A DNA stretch of 64,000 bases from Lodderomyces elongisporus. Its lineage: Eukaryota > Ascomycota > Pichiomycetes > Serinales > Debaryomycetaceae. Shown one piece after another: positions 22,739 through 32,300 of this stretch. Made by a program: the position numbers and the translations under genes. The DNA lies in NCBI RefSeq assembly GCF_030384665.1, contig NC_083679.1, positions 930,001-994,000 of the forward strand, read 5' to 3'. The notes beneath the pieces are model-generated. The model did not search any database. It had not been told where the DNA came from and was given only the letters and a program-made list of their open reading frames with translations. Every line of letters starts with the position of its first letter. The stretch's first letter is position 1.

Positions 22739-25165
22739 TTATACGTAGTCGCCATTTGAAGTTATATGACCAAACGAGCGACTTTCTTGCAACGTGAGTA
22801 TGAGCTCGTCTATATCTTTGAAATTTCTGTCGTCACATGCAAAATTACGGTGCCTGTTGCTATGAATGTGGTCGTCAAAATGATCATACTTGACGCGACA
22901 ATTTTCACAATATCCAGGATTCGTTTCCTTCTCCTTGCGTTCCGTCATTTTGCGTTTCATAAATATTCTTCTCTTGAGATTATTGAGGTTGCGCGAAGGT
23001 ACTTGTGAACCTACTGGTCCCAACCCATTGCCTCCTCCTCCTCCTCCCGCAGCATTGACTGCATTGCTATTCAAAGCAGAGTCCATTGAAAATTGCAATG
23101 CATTGGAGGCACCATAGTATCCTGATGCCATATTGTCAACGACTTTAGACTGGATGCATGATGAGTTTCTAGTCAAAGTTAATGGATGTTTCAACTCCAC
23201 TTCCTCAACATCATCAACAGAGGTCTCTTCAATCTTGTCGGTACTAGTACTTGTTCCGGTAAATCCATTTACCGATAAAGACACTCCACTAACAACTTTA
23301 TGTGAAGCTGCCTTGAGCGCTTGACGGTGAGCTTTCGAAGCTTCAAATTTTTTCATCCTTTTCAATCTCTTGCGTTCAGAATTTTGGTCAGAAGGGTCAT
23401 AAATGAATGGACATTTGCCGTCCAATGTCAAGTTTAAGGTTGGATACTCGTTGCCCCATTCTTTAACAGCTATGGGTCTCACTGCTTGACTCAAGTCGTA
23501 AACGTACAAATAGTTTTTTCCAAAATAATGGAAATCATCTCTTCTTGCATTTGGATCTCTATCAGCTGAACCATATATTTTTTCCTCCTTTAAAAGATTG
23601 TATAAATTATTGGTCGGGGTATCTCTCTGTGCTGCATTACCAGCATTAACTTGCTCATCAGTTAATGAACCCAAGCCCAAATTCTTCATGAACCTGAAAA
23701 GCTTATCGTAATTCCATACTTTGACTTTGAGTCTTGACACATTGCAAAATATATCGTGCGGTGGGTATTGCAACTTGTCATCATAGGTACGCTTGGATAT
23801 AATTATTGTGACGTTGCTTCCATAAAATGGTGCAATTTCGCATCCTACATATTTTAGCAATTTTGTAGCTCTACGAAACTCGGCCAGTTGTGCATCATGT
23901 TGACCTTCAAAGAACACGGTGGATTCCCTCATAATTTTTCTCCATGATTGTTGCCATTGGTAAAGCTCATCGCCTGAAAGTCTTCCATTAGCTTTTTGCT
24001 GTTGCTGGTGTTGCACGTGTACGTGAGAGTGTTGTTGTTGTTGTTGTTGCTGCTGCTGCTGCTGCGCAGGATGTTGTGCTTGGTGCTGTGTTTGTATGTG
24101 CTGTAACTTGTGAAGTTTATGATCCGTCACTCTGTCGCTTTGTTTAGGGAGAGGTTTGTTGATATCAAGCGATTTGATTGGTGATTTTGCAACTTTCGTG
24201 CTAGTTGGTTTTTGGTTTCTTTCTGTGGATTCATTCAATTGCAATTGTTCAGCTTTGGCATGTGTATCCACTTTGGCTGTTTTTGATAGATGAAGAGACT
24301 CTGTTGATTGTTGCTCAGGTTTTGTAGCTATTTGAGTAGCGGCATTTGTTTGATCTTGATAATGAAGAAATACTTCTTTTCCATAGTGGGTAGTACTCTT
24401 TTCCTTAAAAAGTGTCGTTGATTCTCTGGTAGTTGACTCCAATTCATTATTGACTGAGTGGTGACTTTTATTTGTATTTGTTTTCATTCCCATTTTCATT
24501 TCTGATTCAATATTTATTTCCGTTTCTGGACTTACTTTGGCTTTAACACAACGGTCCAAAACTCCCTTAGAGTGTGTTTCTTTACCATCATCTTCTCTAT
24601 CACGTTTTCTAGCATTCTCTGTATCTTTTGAAAATGCACTTGTGGCTGGCTTAACAAGCTCCAAGTTTTGTTGTGATCTTTCATCTACTGTTTCTTTCTC
24701 TCTCTCATTTGCAACAGAAACTTTGGCTGTAAGAATTACTGAATCATCACTAACTTTCGTTTCTGTGTCTAACTTGATACCTGCATTCTCTACCTGTTTA
24801 TTAGTATCATTAATTAAAATTTCTTGTTTGTGACCAACTTTTTGTTTATCCCTACTGCTGTTGTGGTCATCGTTGTTGTTGCTGTTGTTGTTTTTGTTAT
24901 CTTCCTTGCTAGGAGATGACGTTCGTCCTTGTGATTTCAGTTTTCTATGTAAAGATTGAGCTTGATCATTCCCTGGCTTTAATGAGGGGTACTTGTTTGG
25001 CAGATATGATTTTCTGTGTGGTTTATATAAAGGTTTAGGTAGGTTGGAGTTGGTTTCTCGTAATGGCTGCCGTGGACGCGATAATGAAGTAAACTTCTTT
25101 TTGAAAATATCATGGTCGCTTGATCGAGGCTGATCTACCTTCTCCTGTTTGCTGCTGCTCTCCAT
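22739..25165 (-). CDS. DBF4: Dbf4, regulatory subunit of Cdc7 kinase (DDK)
   Basis: Activator and targeting subunit of the Dbf4-dependent kinase that phosphorylates MCM and fires replication origins. 808 residues. The first about 370 are disordered, ending with a Gln tract of about 12 plus His/Gln runs. Motif N (BRCT-like) lies at about 395-500: WRKIMRESTVFFEGQ...LLKYVGCEIAPFYGSNVTIIISK. Motif M is visible as VKEWGNEYPTLNLTLDGKCPF (about 570-590). The C-terminal zinc finger (motif C) has GYCENCRVKYDHFDDHIHS with CX2C and HX5H ligands. All three motifs are in the normal order. The ATG at 25165 is chosen; two further codons upstream depend on TTG. An ACGCGAAA element lies about 260 bp upstream. 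Confidence 0.9.
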   Translation of the reverse strand: MESSSKQEKVDQPRSSDHDIFKKKFTSLSRPRQPLRETNSNLPKPLYKPHRKSYLPNKYPSLKPGNDQAQSLHRKLKSQGRTSSPSKEDNKNNNSNNNDDHNSSRDKQKVGHKQEILINDTNKQVENAGIKLDTETKVSDDSVILTAKVSVANEREKETVDERSQQNLELVKPATSAFSKDTENARKRDREDDGKETHSKGVLDRCVKAKVSPETEINIESEMKMGMKTNTNKSHHSVNNELESTTRESTTLFKEKSTTHYGKEVFLHYQDQTNAATQIATKPEQQSTESLHLSKTAKVDTHAKAEQLQLNESTERNQKPTSTKVAKSPIKSLDINKPLPKQSDRVTDHKLHKLQHIQTQHQAQHPAQQQQQQQQQQQHSHVHVQHQQQQKANGRLSGDELYQWQQSWRKIMRESTVFFEGQHDAQLAEFRRATKLLKYVGCEIAPFYGSNVTIIISKRTYDDKLQYPPHDIFCNVSRLKVKVWNYDKLFRFMKNLGLGSLTDEQVNAGNAAQRDTPTNNLYNLLKEEKIYGSADRDPNARRDDFHYFGKNYLYVYDLSQAVRPIAVKEWGNEYPTLNLTLDGKCPFIYDPSDQNSERKRLKRMKKFEASKAHRQALKAASHKVVSGVSLSVNGFTGTSTSTDKIEETSVDDVEEVELKHPLTLTRNSSCIQSKVVDNMASGYYGASNALQFSMDSALNSNAVNAAGGGGGGNGLGPVGSQVPSRNLNNLKRRIFMKRKMTERKEKETNPGYCENCRVKYDHFDDHIHSNRHRNFACDDRNFKDIDELILTLQESRSFGHITSNGDYV
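24030..24065. repeat. CAG/CAA trinucleotide repeat coding for poly-Gln in DBF4
   Basis: On the plus strand GTTGTTGTTGTTGTTGCTGCTGCTGCTGCTG-type triplets encode about 12 Gln on the minus strand, with further Gln/His-rich codons either side. Mixed CAA and CAG codons suggest it is a stabilised repeat. Confidence 0.9.
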
Positions 25166-25883
25166 TGCCAACCTCTAAACAAGTACGATGCTTTTGATGT
25201 ATATTGGAAAAGATCAAAAAAAAAAATTGCATAAACGATATCAATTTGCTGCTTTTCTTCTATTCGTGTATGTTCTTTTTTTTTTACAACAACAACACCA
25301 ACAACAAATTCTTGTGTACTTGCTGGTATCGTCTCCTTCGCAAATCTATTAGTACATTCAAGAAGAGGGAAAAAAAATATAAAATAAAAAAATAAAAAAT
25401 AAAAAAAACAACAAAAAATGTAAAACGCGAAATTCAATCCTTTAGTAAAAAAAAAAACACATAAAAAGGTGGTACAAAAAGAATACTGGCAGGAGGGAGG
25501 ATGGTAAGACACTATCGCGTCTCTTTTATATAGTCTCTGATGGTTGAGCTAGATGGCAAGTAAGTAATTGACAAGAGGTTACCCTTGAATAGAGCTAAAC
25601 AGTCTAAAAATGACATGAAATAATAATACATCAAGCGGGAAACAGAGAAACATAGAAACATAGAAACAAATAACGGTAGGCATTTATCCATTACAAAGTC
25701 TTACAAACTTTTATTAATTTACCAAACAAAAAAAAAACAAAATCATTGGTCTTTACTCATTTCGACAAATAAAAGTATGGCTTCAAGGCTGCAATAGCTG
25801 GCATTTCTGCTCAACTGGTATTCTTCTTTTCTTTTTTTTTTTTAAAGTAAAAAGAATGTGCACTCTTCACTAGATCTACATTC
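25166..25883. promoter_or_regulatory. DBF4 promoter region with a G1/S-type element
   Basis: 718 bp. ACGCGAAA at 25425-25432 matches the ACGCGNAA motif reported for G1/S genes in Candida albicans and resembles the MCB/SCB elements of yeast; TCGCGTC occurs at 25514-25520. Much of the rest is poly-A and AAATA runs (25370-25460). The segment next to 25884 is the 3' region of the GPI-protein gene. Confidence 0.5.
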
Positions 25884-26534
25884 TCAAATAAGAGCCAAGA
25901 TAATCATGAATAATGCACCTACTGATCCCGAGGCTGAACCATTTCCACTAGTTGTAGCGGACGTGGTCTCTTCAACTCTAGTGGTTTCTGTACGATCTGT
26001 GGTTGCATCAGTATTGACATTGTCATTTGTTGTTGCTGTTGGCGATGTTGTTGGCGATGTTGTTGGTGACGCATTATTATTGGCATTTGGTGAGGTTGTG
26101 GGTGATGCATTATTTGTACGCATATTTGCCATTGTACTGGTGTCCCAATCGCTCCATGCAATTAAACCAGGTACGGTTGTTGCTTCGGCATTCATTGCAT
26201 CAATAACGGGGGATGGGTTTGCCGCCAAGTCGCAGTAGTAACGGCGTAAACGGTCATCATCGTCAGTGGGTTCGAAAAAGTTCCATTGAATACAGTCATC
26301 AATGCAATCTGAATAATCGTCAAAGAAATCATCATTCATTCTACAAACACACTCGAGGAATGATTGGACTTCAGTAGTGTTACTAGGTGGTTGTCCGCAT
26401 GCTGCATCTATTCTCGTACGCGCCAAAACACACTCATGGCAATCATTATCATCGTGGTCTCTGCGTGCCTTGGGTGTTTTAGCACAAACGGCAGTGACAA
26501 ATAGTGCAATCTTTAAGCTTGAAACTAGCTTCAT
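25884..26534 (-). CDS. Putative GPI-anchored, Cys-rich cell-wall protein
   Basis: I do not recognise an orthologue. The 216-residue product from the ATG at 26534 has a signal peptide (MKLVSSLKIALFVTAVCA, about 1-18). A Cys-rich, acidic domain follows (about 28-105), with cysteines spaced as CXXC, then single, CXC and two later pairs, and one N-glycosylation sequon. A Ser/Thr/Pro/Asn-rich stalk built of ASPTTSP repeats (about 135-175) comes next. The tail NGSASGSVGALFMIILALI is a standard GPI-attachment signal. The frame continues upstream only through a basic segment that would mask the signal peptide, so the internal ATG is preferred. CFEM proteins were considered, but the Cys spacing does not fit. 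Confidence 0.7.
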   Translation of the reverse strand: MKLVSSLKIALFVTAVCAKTPKARRDHDDNDCHECVLARTRIDAACGQPPSNTTEVQSFLECVCRMNDDFFDDYSDCIDDCIQWNFFEPTDDDDRLRRYYCDLAANPSPVIDAMNAEATTVPGLIAWSDWDTSTMANMRTNNASPTTSPNANNNASPTTSPTTSPTATTNDNVNTDATTDRTETTRVEETTSATTSGNGSASGSVGALFMIILALI

Positions 26535-27849
26535 TCCTGGATGGTTGGTTGGCTCTGTTCTTGATTTTGTTATTTCCTTTCTGGATCTTGTTTTATTGTC
26601 TTTTTGCAGCACTTTCTTTTTTTTTCTTTTTTCTTTTGTCTTTTCTGTTTTTCTATAAATTCTACAAAAATTTCTGATAGCTGGATCTTACCTATTTATG
26701 TACAAGAAAACTTGGAGCCGTATACCCTATTTGTATTCTGCAATTGACCTCCTACACTCGCCCTATCATTGGATGATATAAAAAATGTGACTTCCATATC
26801 GAGTGGGTTACAGATAGCTGCAGATCTAATTTAATTTAGTATTGAGAAGGAACAAGGAGGGTTTCACACATGTTTCCGAGCAACAAGAAAACCAAAGACC
26901 CCATTTATGCTCAAACATTGCTATATTTCTTTTTTTTTTTGCTCTAACTCAGTTTCATTAACATGCTCCGCCCCTCTGTATACATATATACATATATATA
27001 TATGTGTGTGTGTGTGCATACATAAAGGTGTGGGTCAGTCTTACTACCAGTGTATCAATTAATGCATTGTAGTATTATTTGCATGAATAAAATATTTTCT
27101 TGGATATTTTTCCACTTCATTGCGAATCAGAAGCAAAAGTGGAGGTAACAAGAATCCAAAGCTAAAACCAAAACGAAATTTAAAATTGAAACCAAAACCA
27201 AAATTAAAACTGAAATTAAAGGCAAAGAACATATATGGCTACAACATGATCTTGAAACAAATGTTTTAGGATAAAGTTTCACTCTGAATTTTGCCAACTC
27301 TTAATAAAGACTCATGGTATAATTACTTCCAAAAGCAGTGGTTTAATATAAAAATCGCACCATTTATATATGTTTTGAATATTGCTACGAAACATTATAA
27401 TTTTCCTTCTTCTTCTTCTTCTTCTGCCCACTTTCTTATTCGGCATGTTATTGTAGCATTTCCAATGTGTAGGTGTCTGTCGGGTGGGTGAAGCCGAGGA
27501 AACCCGCCATTCTTGTGCTTCTCCGTGGGAAAAAAAAAAAAAATAGTGAGTGAAAATTTCCCCGGATTTTGTGCGTTCTTAACACAAAAAAATTGAAAAT
27601 GACAATAAAATAAAATAAAATAAAGTACTGTGCTGTGCTGTACTGTACTGTACAGTAAAGTAAAAAATCAGGCGATTGAGTACTCCAACCCTTAAAGTTC
27701 AAGAAAAGTACAATAATAGCTCTACCGCTAACACCTTTAGCACTTTTAGCACCAACAAGACCATACCCTCTCACCACCGCCACCAAAACCACCACCACCA
27801 CCATTACAAACAACGACAACAAGGAGTAAAACAGGGGGAAAAAGTATAG
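26535..27849. promoter_or_regulatory. Divergent intergenic region (GPI protein / Aim17-like)
   Basis: 1.3 kb. It contains (TA)n(TG)n at about 26984-27015, imperfect AACCAAAA/TTAAAAC repeats (27160-27220), a CTT run (27405-27424) and CTGTACTGTACTGTA-type pentamer repeats (27625-27660). No gene is seen; frames here are low in complexity. Confidence 0.45.
27625..27660. repeat. Pentanucleotide (TACTG/TGCTG) repeat
   Basis: About six units of a 5-bp repeat, directly after an AAAAT repeat (27604-27622). It lies about 190 bp upstream of the Aim17-like start. Confidence 0.85.
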
Positions 27850-29127
27850 ATGATTAGATATACTTTTCGTGGCCGTCTACAGCAGTTGAGATTCAACTCT
27901 ACAAAGCTTTCCGTATCAAACTTTACTGATAAAGAAGTGTCGCTCAACATCGAGGGCAAGCCAATCACTTTTAGCAGCATATTTTTGCGAGATGCATGCA
28001 CCTCACCGGAATCTGTTGATGCTACAAGTCAAAAATTGTTCACTACAGCCGAAGCAGCAACAAAACTTGAAATAAATCTGCCACCAGTTGTGGAAACCAC
28101 CGAGGAACCAACTTTGAAAATACAATGGAACAGTAATGGACAATTGGTCAACTCATCCTATTCGCTATCATTCTTGAAAAAAAACTTGACATCCGCATCT
28201 CGTAGAGCAGAAAGGTTCTTTGATCATGACAAGAAACTTTGGGACAAATCTGAATTGACCAATAACCTTGCTTCCATCCATCACAAGTATGATAGTTTCC
28301 TAAATGATGACAAAACGTTTTTCAATGCACTCCACAATTTGAACAGATACGGTCTCTGTTTCATAGATGATATTCCACGTCCGAAATTGACTGAAATGAA
28401 TGAATCGAATGTTCCACATTGGCCTGTTGCCAAGCTTGCTGACAAATTTGGCTATATCAAAAAGACATTTTATGGCTCTTTATTTGACGTTAAAAATTTG
28501 AAATCGGAGGCTAAAAACATTGCTTATACAAACACATTTTTGCCATTACACATGGACTTGCTTTACTACGAGTCACCGCCAGGCTTGCAAATGTTACATG
28601 CAATTGACAACTCAACCTTGGGTGGAGAAAATATCTTTTGCGACTCTTTTTTAGCAGCCGAACATGTCCGACTCCAAGATCCAAAAGCATATGAAGCTTT
28701 AACAAAAATTCCAATCACGTATCATTATGACAACAACAACGAATACTATTATTACAAAAGACCATTGGTGATTGAAGATCCCGAAGCGGTAGGCGAATTC
28801 CCAAAGATTCACACAGTCAATTACTCGCCACCTTTTCAAGGACCATTCGAAGTTGGCGCCACCAAAGATGACCCAGCTTATGAAATGTTTGATGATTTTA
28901 TAAGAGGATTCCAAATGTTTGAAAATTTCATCAATGACCCCAAAAATCATTATGAGATAAAGATGCCAGAGGGCTCGTGTGTAATTTTTGAAAACAGAAG
29001 AACATTGCATTCGAGAAATGAATTTTCCGATGCAAATGGAGGAGATAGATGGCTCATGGGTACATATGTAGATGGTGACAGTTTTAGATCCAAATTGAGA
29101 GTTGGATACAGGAAGTATATACAATGA
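27850..29127 (+). CDS. AIM17: Aim17-like Fe(II)/2-oxoglutarate dioxygenase (butyrobetaine hydroxylase fold)
   Basis: Mitochondrial protein of the gamma-butyrobetaine/trimethyllysine dioxygenase superfamily. 425 residues with a basic presequence (MIRYTFRGRLQQLRF). The N-terminal DUF971-like part contains FLRDACTSPESV, where the usual Cys cluster of butyrobetaine hydroxylases is reduced to one Cys. The catalytic domain keeps the iron triad: H234 and D236 (PLHMDLLYYES) and a distal H387 (NRRTLHSRNEF), with GGENIFCDSF between. Segments such as VNYSPPFQGPF and FIRGFQMFENFINDP resemble yeast Aim17, a protein of unknown substrate, more than the carnitine enzymes. Carnitine biosynthesis is the main alternative. 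It is convergent with SPT6. Confidence 0.78.
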   Translation: MIRYTFRGRLQQLRFNSTKLSVSNFTDKEVSLNIEGKPITFSSIFLRDACTSPESVDATSQKLFTTAEAATKLEINLPPVVETTEEPTLKIQWNSNGQLVNSSYSLSFLKKNLTSASRRAERFFDHDKKLWDKSELTNNLASIHHKYDSFLNDDKTFFNALHNLNRYGLCFIDDIPRPKLTEMNESNVPHWPVAKLADKFGYIKKTFYGSLFDVKNLKSEAKNIAYTNTFLPLHMDLLYYESPPGLQMLHAIDNSTLGGENIFCDSFLAAEHVRLQDPKAYEALTKIPITYHYDNNNEYYYYKRPLVIEDPEAVGEFPKIHTVNYSPPFQGPFEVGATKDDPAYEMFDDFIRGFQMFENFINDPKNHYEIKMPEGSCVIFENRRTLHSRNEFSDANGGDRWLMGTYVDGDSFRSKLRVGYRKYIQ

Positions 29128-29385
29128 TTTTTTTACAACGATGAATGATAACAAGATATAATACAATAAGAATCAGAAAAATAAAATAAAATAAGGTTAA
29201 GGCATAGTTACAGGAATACAGTGATACAGTAAGATTCTCCCTTTGTTGTTGCTATTGTTCTATTTTTCTTGTTTTCTTTTTCTTTTTCTTTTTCTTTTTT
29301 TCTTCCATACATCCTGATGTTGCGATATTGAACAAAAACAATCTATAGAAGAAGTTCTAAAACAATTATCCTGTGTTCATACTCA

Positions 29386-32300
29386 TTAATACTTGTAGCC
29401 GTAGTTATGACGTCCAGTACTATGAGCATGACCATGATTACCACCAGCGCCATTACCACTGCTGAAGCGTTGTTTGGATTTCTCCAGCTCAGCAATGAAT
29501 GCTTGTTTAAAACCATTACACAAGTTCATTACAGAACTAAAGTTAAGTCCTTTCAATGTATACCCCTCAGTGATGGTCTTTACGTGCCAAGTTACAATTG
29601 GCGTATTAACGTTGACCTTGAACAACAATAGGAAACTTCCTGGGACTTTGTGGTCGTAACAAAAGACATAAGCAGAACTCTTTGGATTAGCTTTGGTGTA
29701 TGATTCCAACCAGTCATGAACTTCGGCAAGTGTACCTTCTCTAAATTTGGGACTACGCACCAAGTCATCAACTTTTTTAGAAATGGCTTGGATATGCTGG
29801 AAGATCAACTGATCCAAATCGGAGTAAGACTTGCCTTCCACGATATACTCCTTTCTACCTCTTTTCCTCTCTTCAACCAACAAGTGCTGGAACAAGTTAT
29901 TACCAACTTTCCAAGTAATAGTTAAGAAATCTGGACCCCTAGATGATGGACGGATAACACAGTCACCAAGATTTTGCGGAGCTAAAAACTCTTCGGCCTG
30001 CTTGTAGTTGAAATTACGGTACAATGGATGCTGGATGTTTCTAGTGAGCGCCTTTTTGGCCTTTTCTTTCTCATTCTCTTTCTTCCAATCGTCTTCTTCT
30101 GCACGGAAATTCCATTTGCCGCCAACTTTGTCGATTCTTGGTATCGAAGCACGCTTGATATCCTCAGCTAATAAACTCATATCTGCAATAAATGTATCGT
30201 AAAACACTTCCAAAATAACTGCTTGATAAGTTTTGCCTTGCTCCAAATCCATATCTCTAATTTTGTCTTGTTCGACATTTGCTTGAATCAATGAAGAAGT
30301 AACAACCTTTGCCCACCTGATAGGTGCTGATGGATCTTGGTAATTCCTACCCAATTTGAGCACTGTAACTGGAACAATAGCATCTCTTCCAAATGTTGCA
30401 CGTGTTTCGCCCGTCAACATATTAAACGCTTCTTGGTCAGTTAACTCGTGGTACTTACCTCTCAATTCTTCATAATTGTTTACCAATTCCTCCTTGATGA
30501 CACGCAAAGTGGCAAACTTTTTCTTACCCTGTTGTTGCTGAATTTGCAAACCATAATGATTATAGTCCAAGGATGCCATCGAAACTTCAATCTTGCTGGC
30601 ATCGGCCGCGTTCAATTGTGCAATAACATTTGTATCCTCGTCAAAATCTTCTTCATCTAGCTCAAGAACATCGGCGGCAATCTTTTTCGCCAACAAGTAA
30701 TCCTCAGGGTGTATACGTGTTGCATCAAGTAATTCTATGGAAGATGAACTGATGTTATCGGTCTCGTCGTAAGGAATTTTCAAGAAAGAGGCACAGTTTT
30801 GGAAAATTTTCAATGGTGTCAATTCCAATTCAATTAAATCTTGTCTTGTGGCCAAAGAAGTAATCAATTTGGACTCCATGTTTCTGAGCAATCCGGACGC
30901 CTTTCTTGGACCAAAACCTGCAACATATTGCAACATCTGAGCAACATAGCGGTCTCTAATGGCAACGTTGATATCAACACCTAAAGTGTTAACGGCATCC
31001 ACATAAGCAGATTCCAAAGCATCGCGAACCATATCCTTTGGTATAAGTTTTTGATCCTGGTGGAAAGTAAGTGATAAGATATCATCACCCAAAGAGATAT
31101 ACTCAAGTAATGGATTTTGAACATATTTGGCCACTCCAATGGCATACTTCACCAATGTGGGTTTCTCGGGGAATGCTAATCTTGCACGATCGGAGTTTTG
31201 GTATAATCTCGCGGTTTCATCTTGACCCCAAATCACAGGCAATAAGGGAGCTTCTTGCTCATTATTTTGCAAAGACGTACCCTCGGTATTAATAAGAATT
31301 CGATTGGACTGCACAAACCTCTTGACAATATCAAATAATTTCTTTGTGTTTGCATTATAACCGGAAATAACTATTACATCTGGTCTATTGTGTTCCAAAT
31401 TCTTGTCAAGAAATTCTTTCAACTGACCACCAAAGCTTTCTTCGTTTTCCCGACTATTGATTGGGTTTATAATGGATTTGAAAAAGTCTTTAACTTCTCC
31501 ACTATCTCTTAACAATGCACCAAGAACAGCACTATCATAGTCACCTTGACCAAAAGTGAGCGACAAGACATTAGGCACAGTTCCAAGGTCATACCCATAT
31601 GGAGTAAATGGAGCTTGATCCAATTTATTATAAAATCTCTTTCTCACTTCTTTGGCTACTAATCTTTGGCATTCACGGCGCAAGTCTTCCTTTGTGTTCA
31701 ATGCCACCATTCCACAAAGTTTTTGAAAAGCCATGCGTAGAACAAGCTCTCTTTCTTTATTCCATAAATCAGAGACCTCAGATAATCCATCTGACTTGAG
31801 ACATTTGAAAATGGCTTCAAACCAATTTTCAAAGTTTGCTGTTTCAATCTTGATCACTGCCAAACCTTTTTCTTCAGCCTCCAACATTCTAAGGAAAACA
31901 TTTGGTTCACTAACAAGATCTTGCGGAGATCTGTTAATTGCATACTTGATATCTGCATAAGGACTAAAATTGTCAATACCGATTCTACCTTTCTCAGTTA
32001 ATGCCACGCTAATCAAGGCAAACGACTTGTAAGTCGACCGTACCTCTTGTCTAACCTTGGGATTGTGGAAAATCTCTTCGGCAAAAGTACGACGCACGGC
32101 GTCACGCGCTGTTTTCTCATCCTTGAACAATACTTCATCGTCATCAATCAATTTGTCAATCATGTACTCGGGAGTTTCCGTGTTGTCATCGGTAGCATGG
32201 AGTCTGTATGCTCTTTCAAAATCACCAGCACTTTGGTCTTGAACGTTTTCACCAAATGCTTTGGCAGTAATACCATATGCTTTTACTGCATCGTACAAAA

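Noticed and set aside
27850..29127. Assignment as a carnitine-pathway butyrobetaine or trimethyllysine hydroxylase
   Set aside because: The fold fits, but the Cys cluster is missing and conserved segments look closer to Aim17, so the carnitine role is kept only as an alternative.
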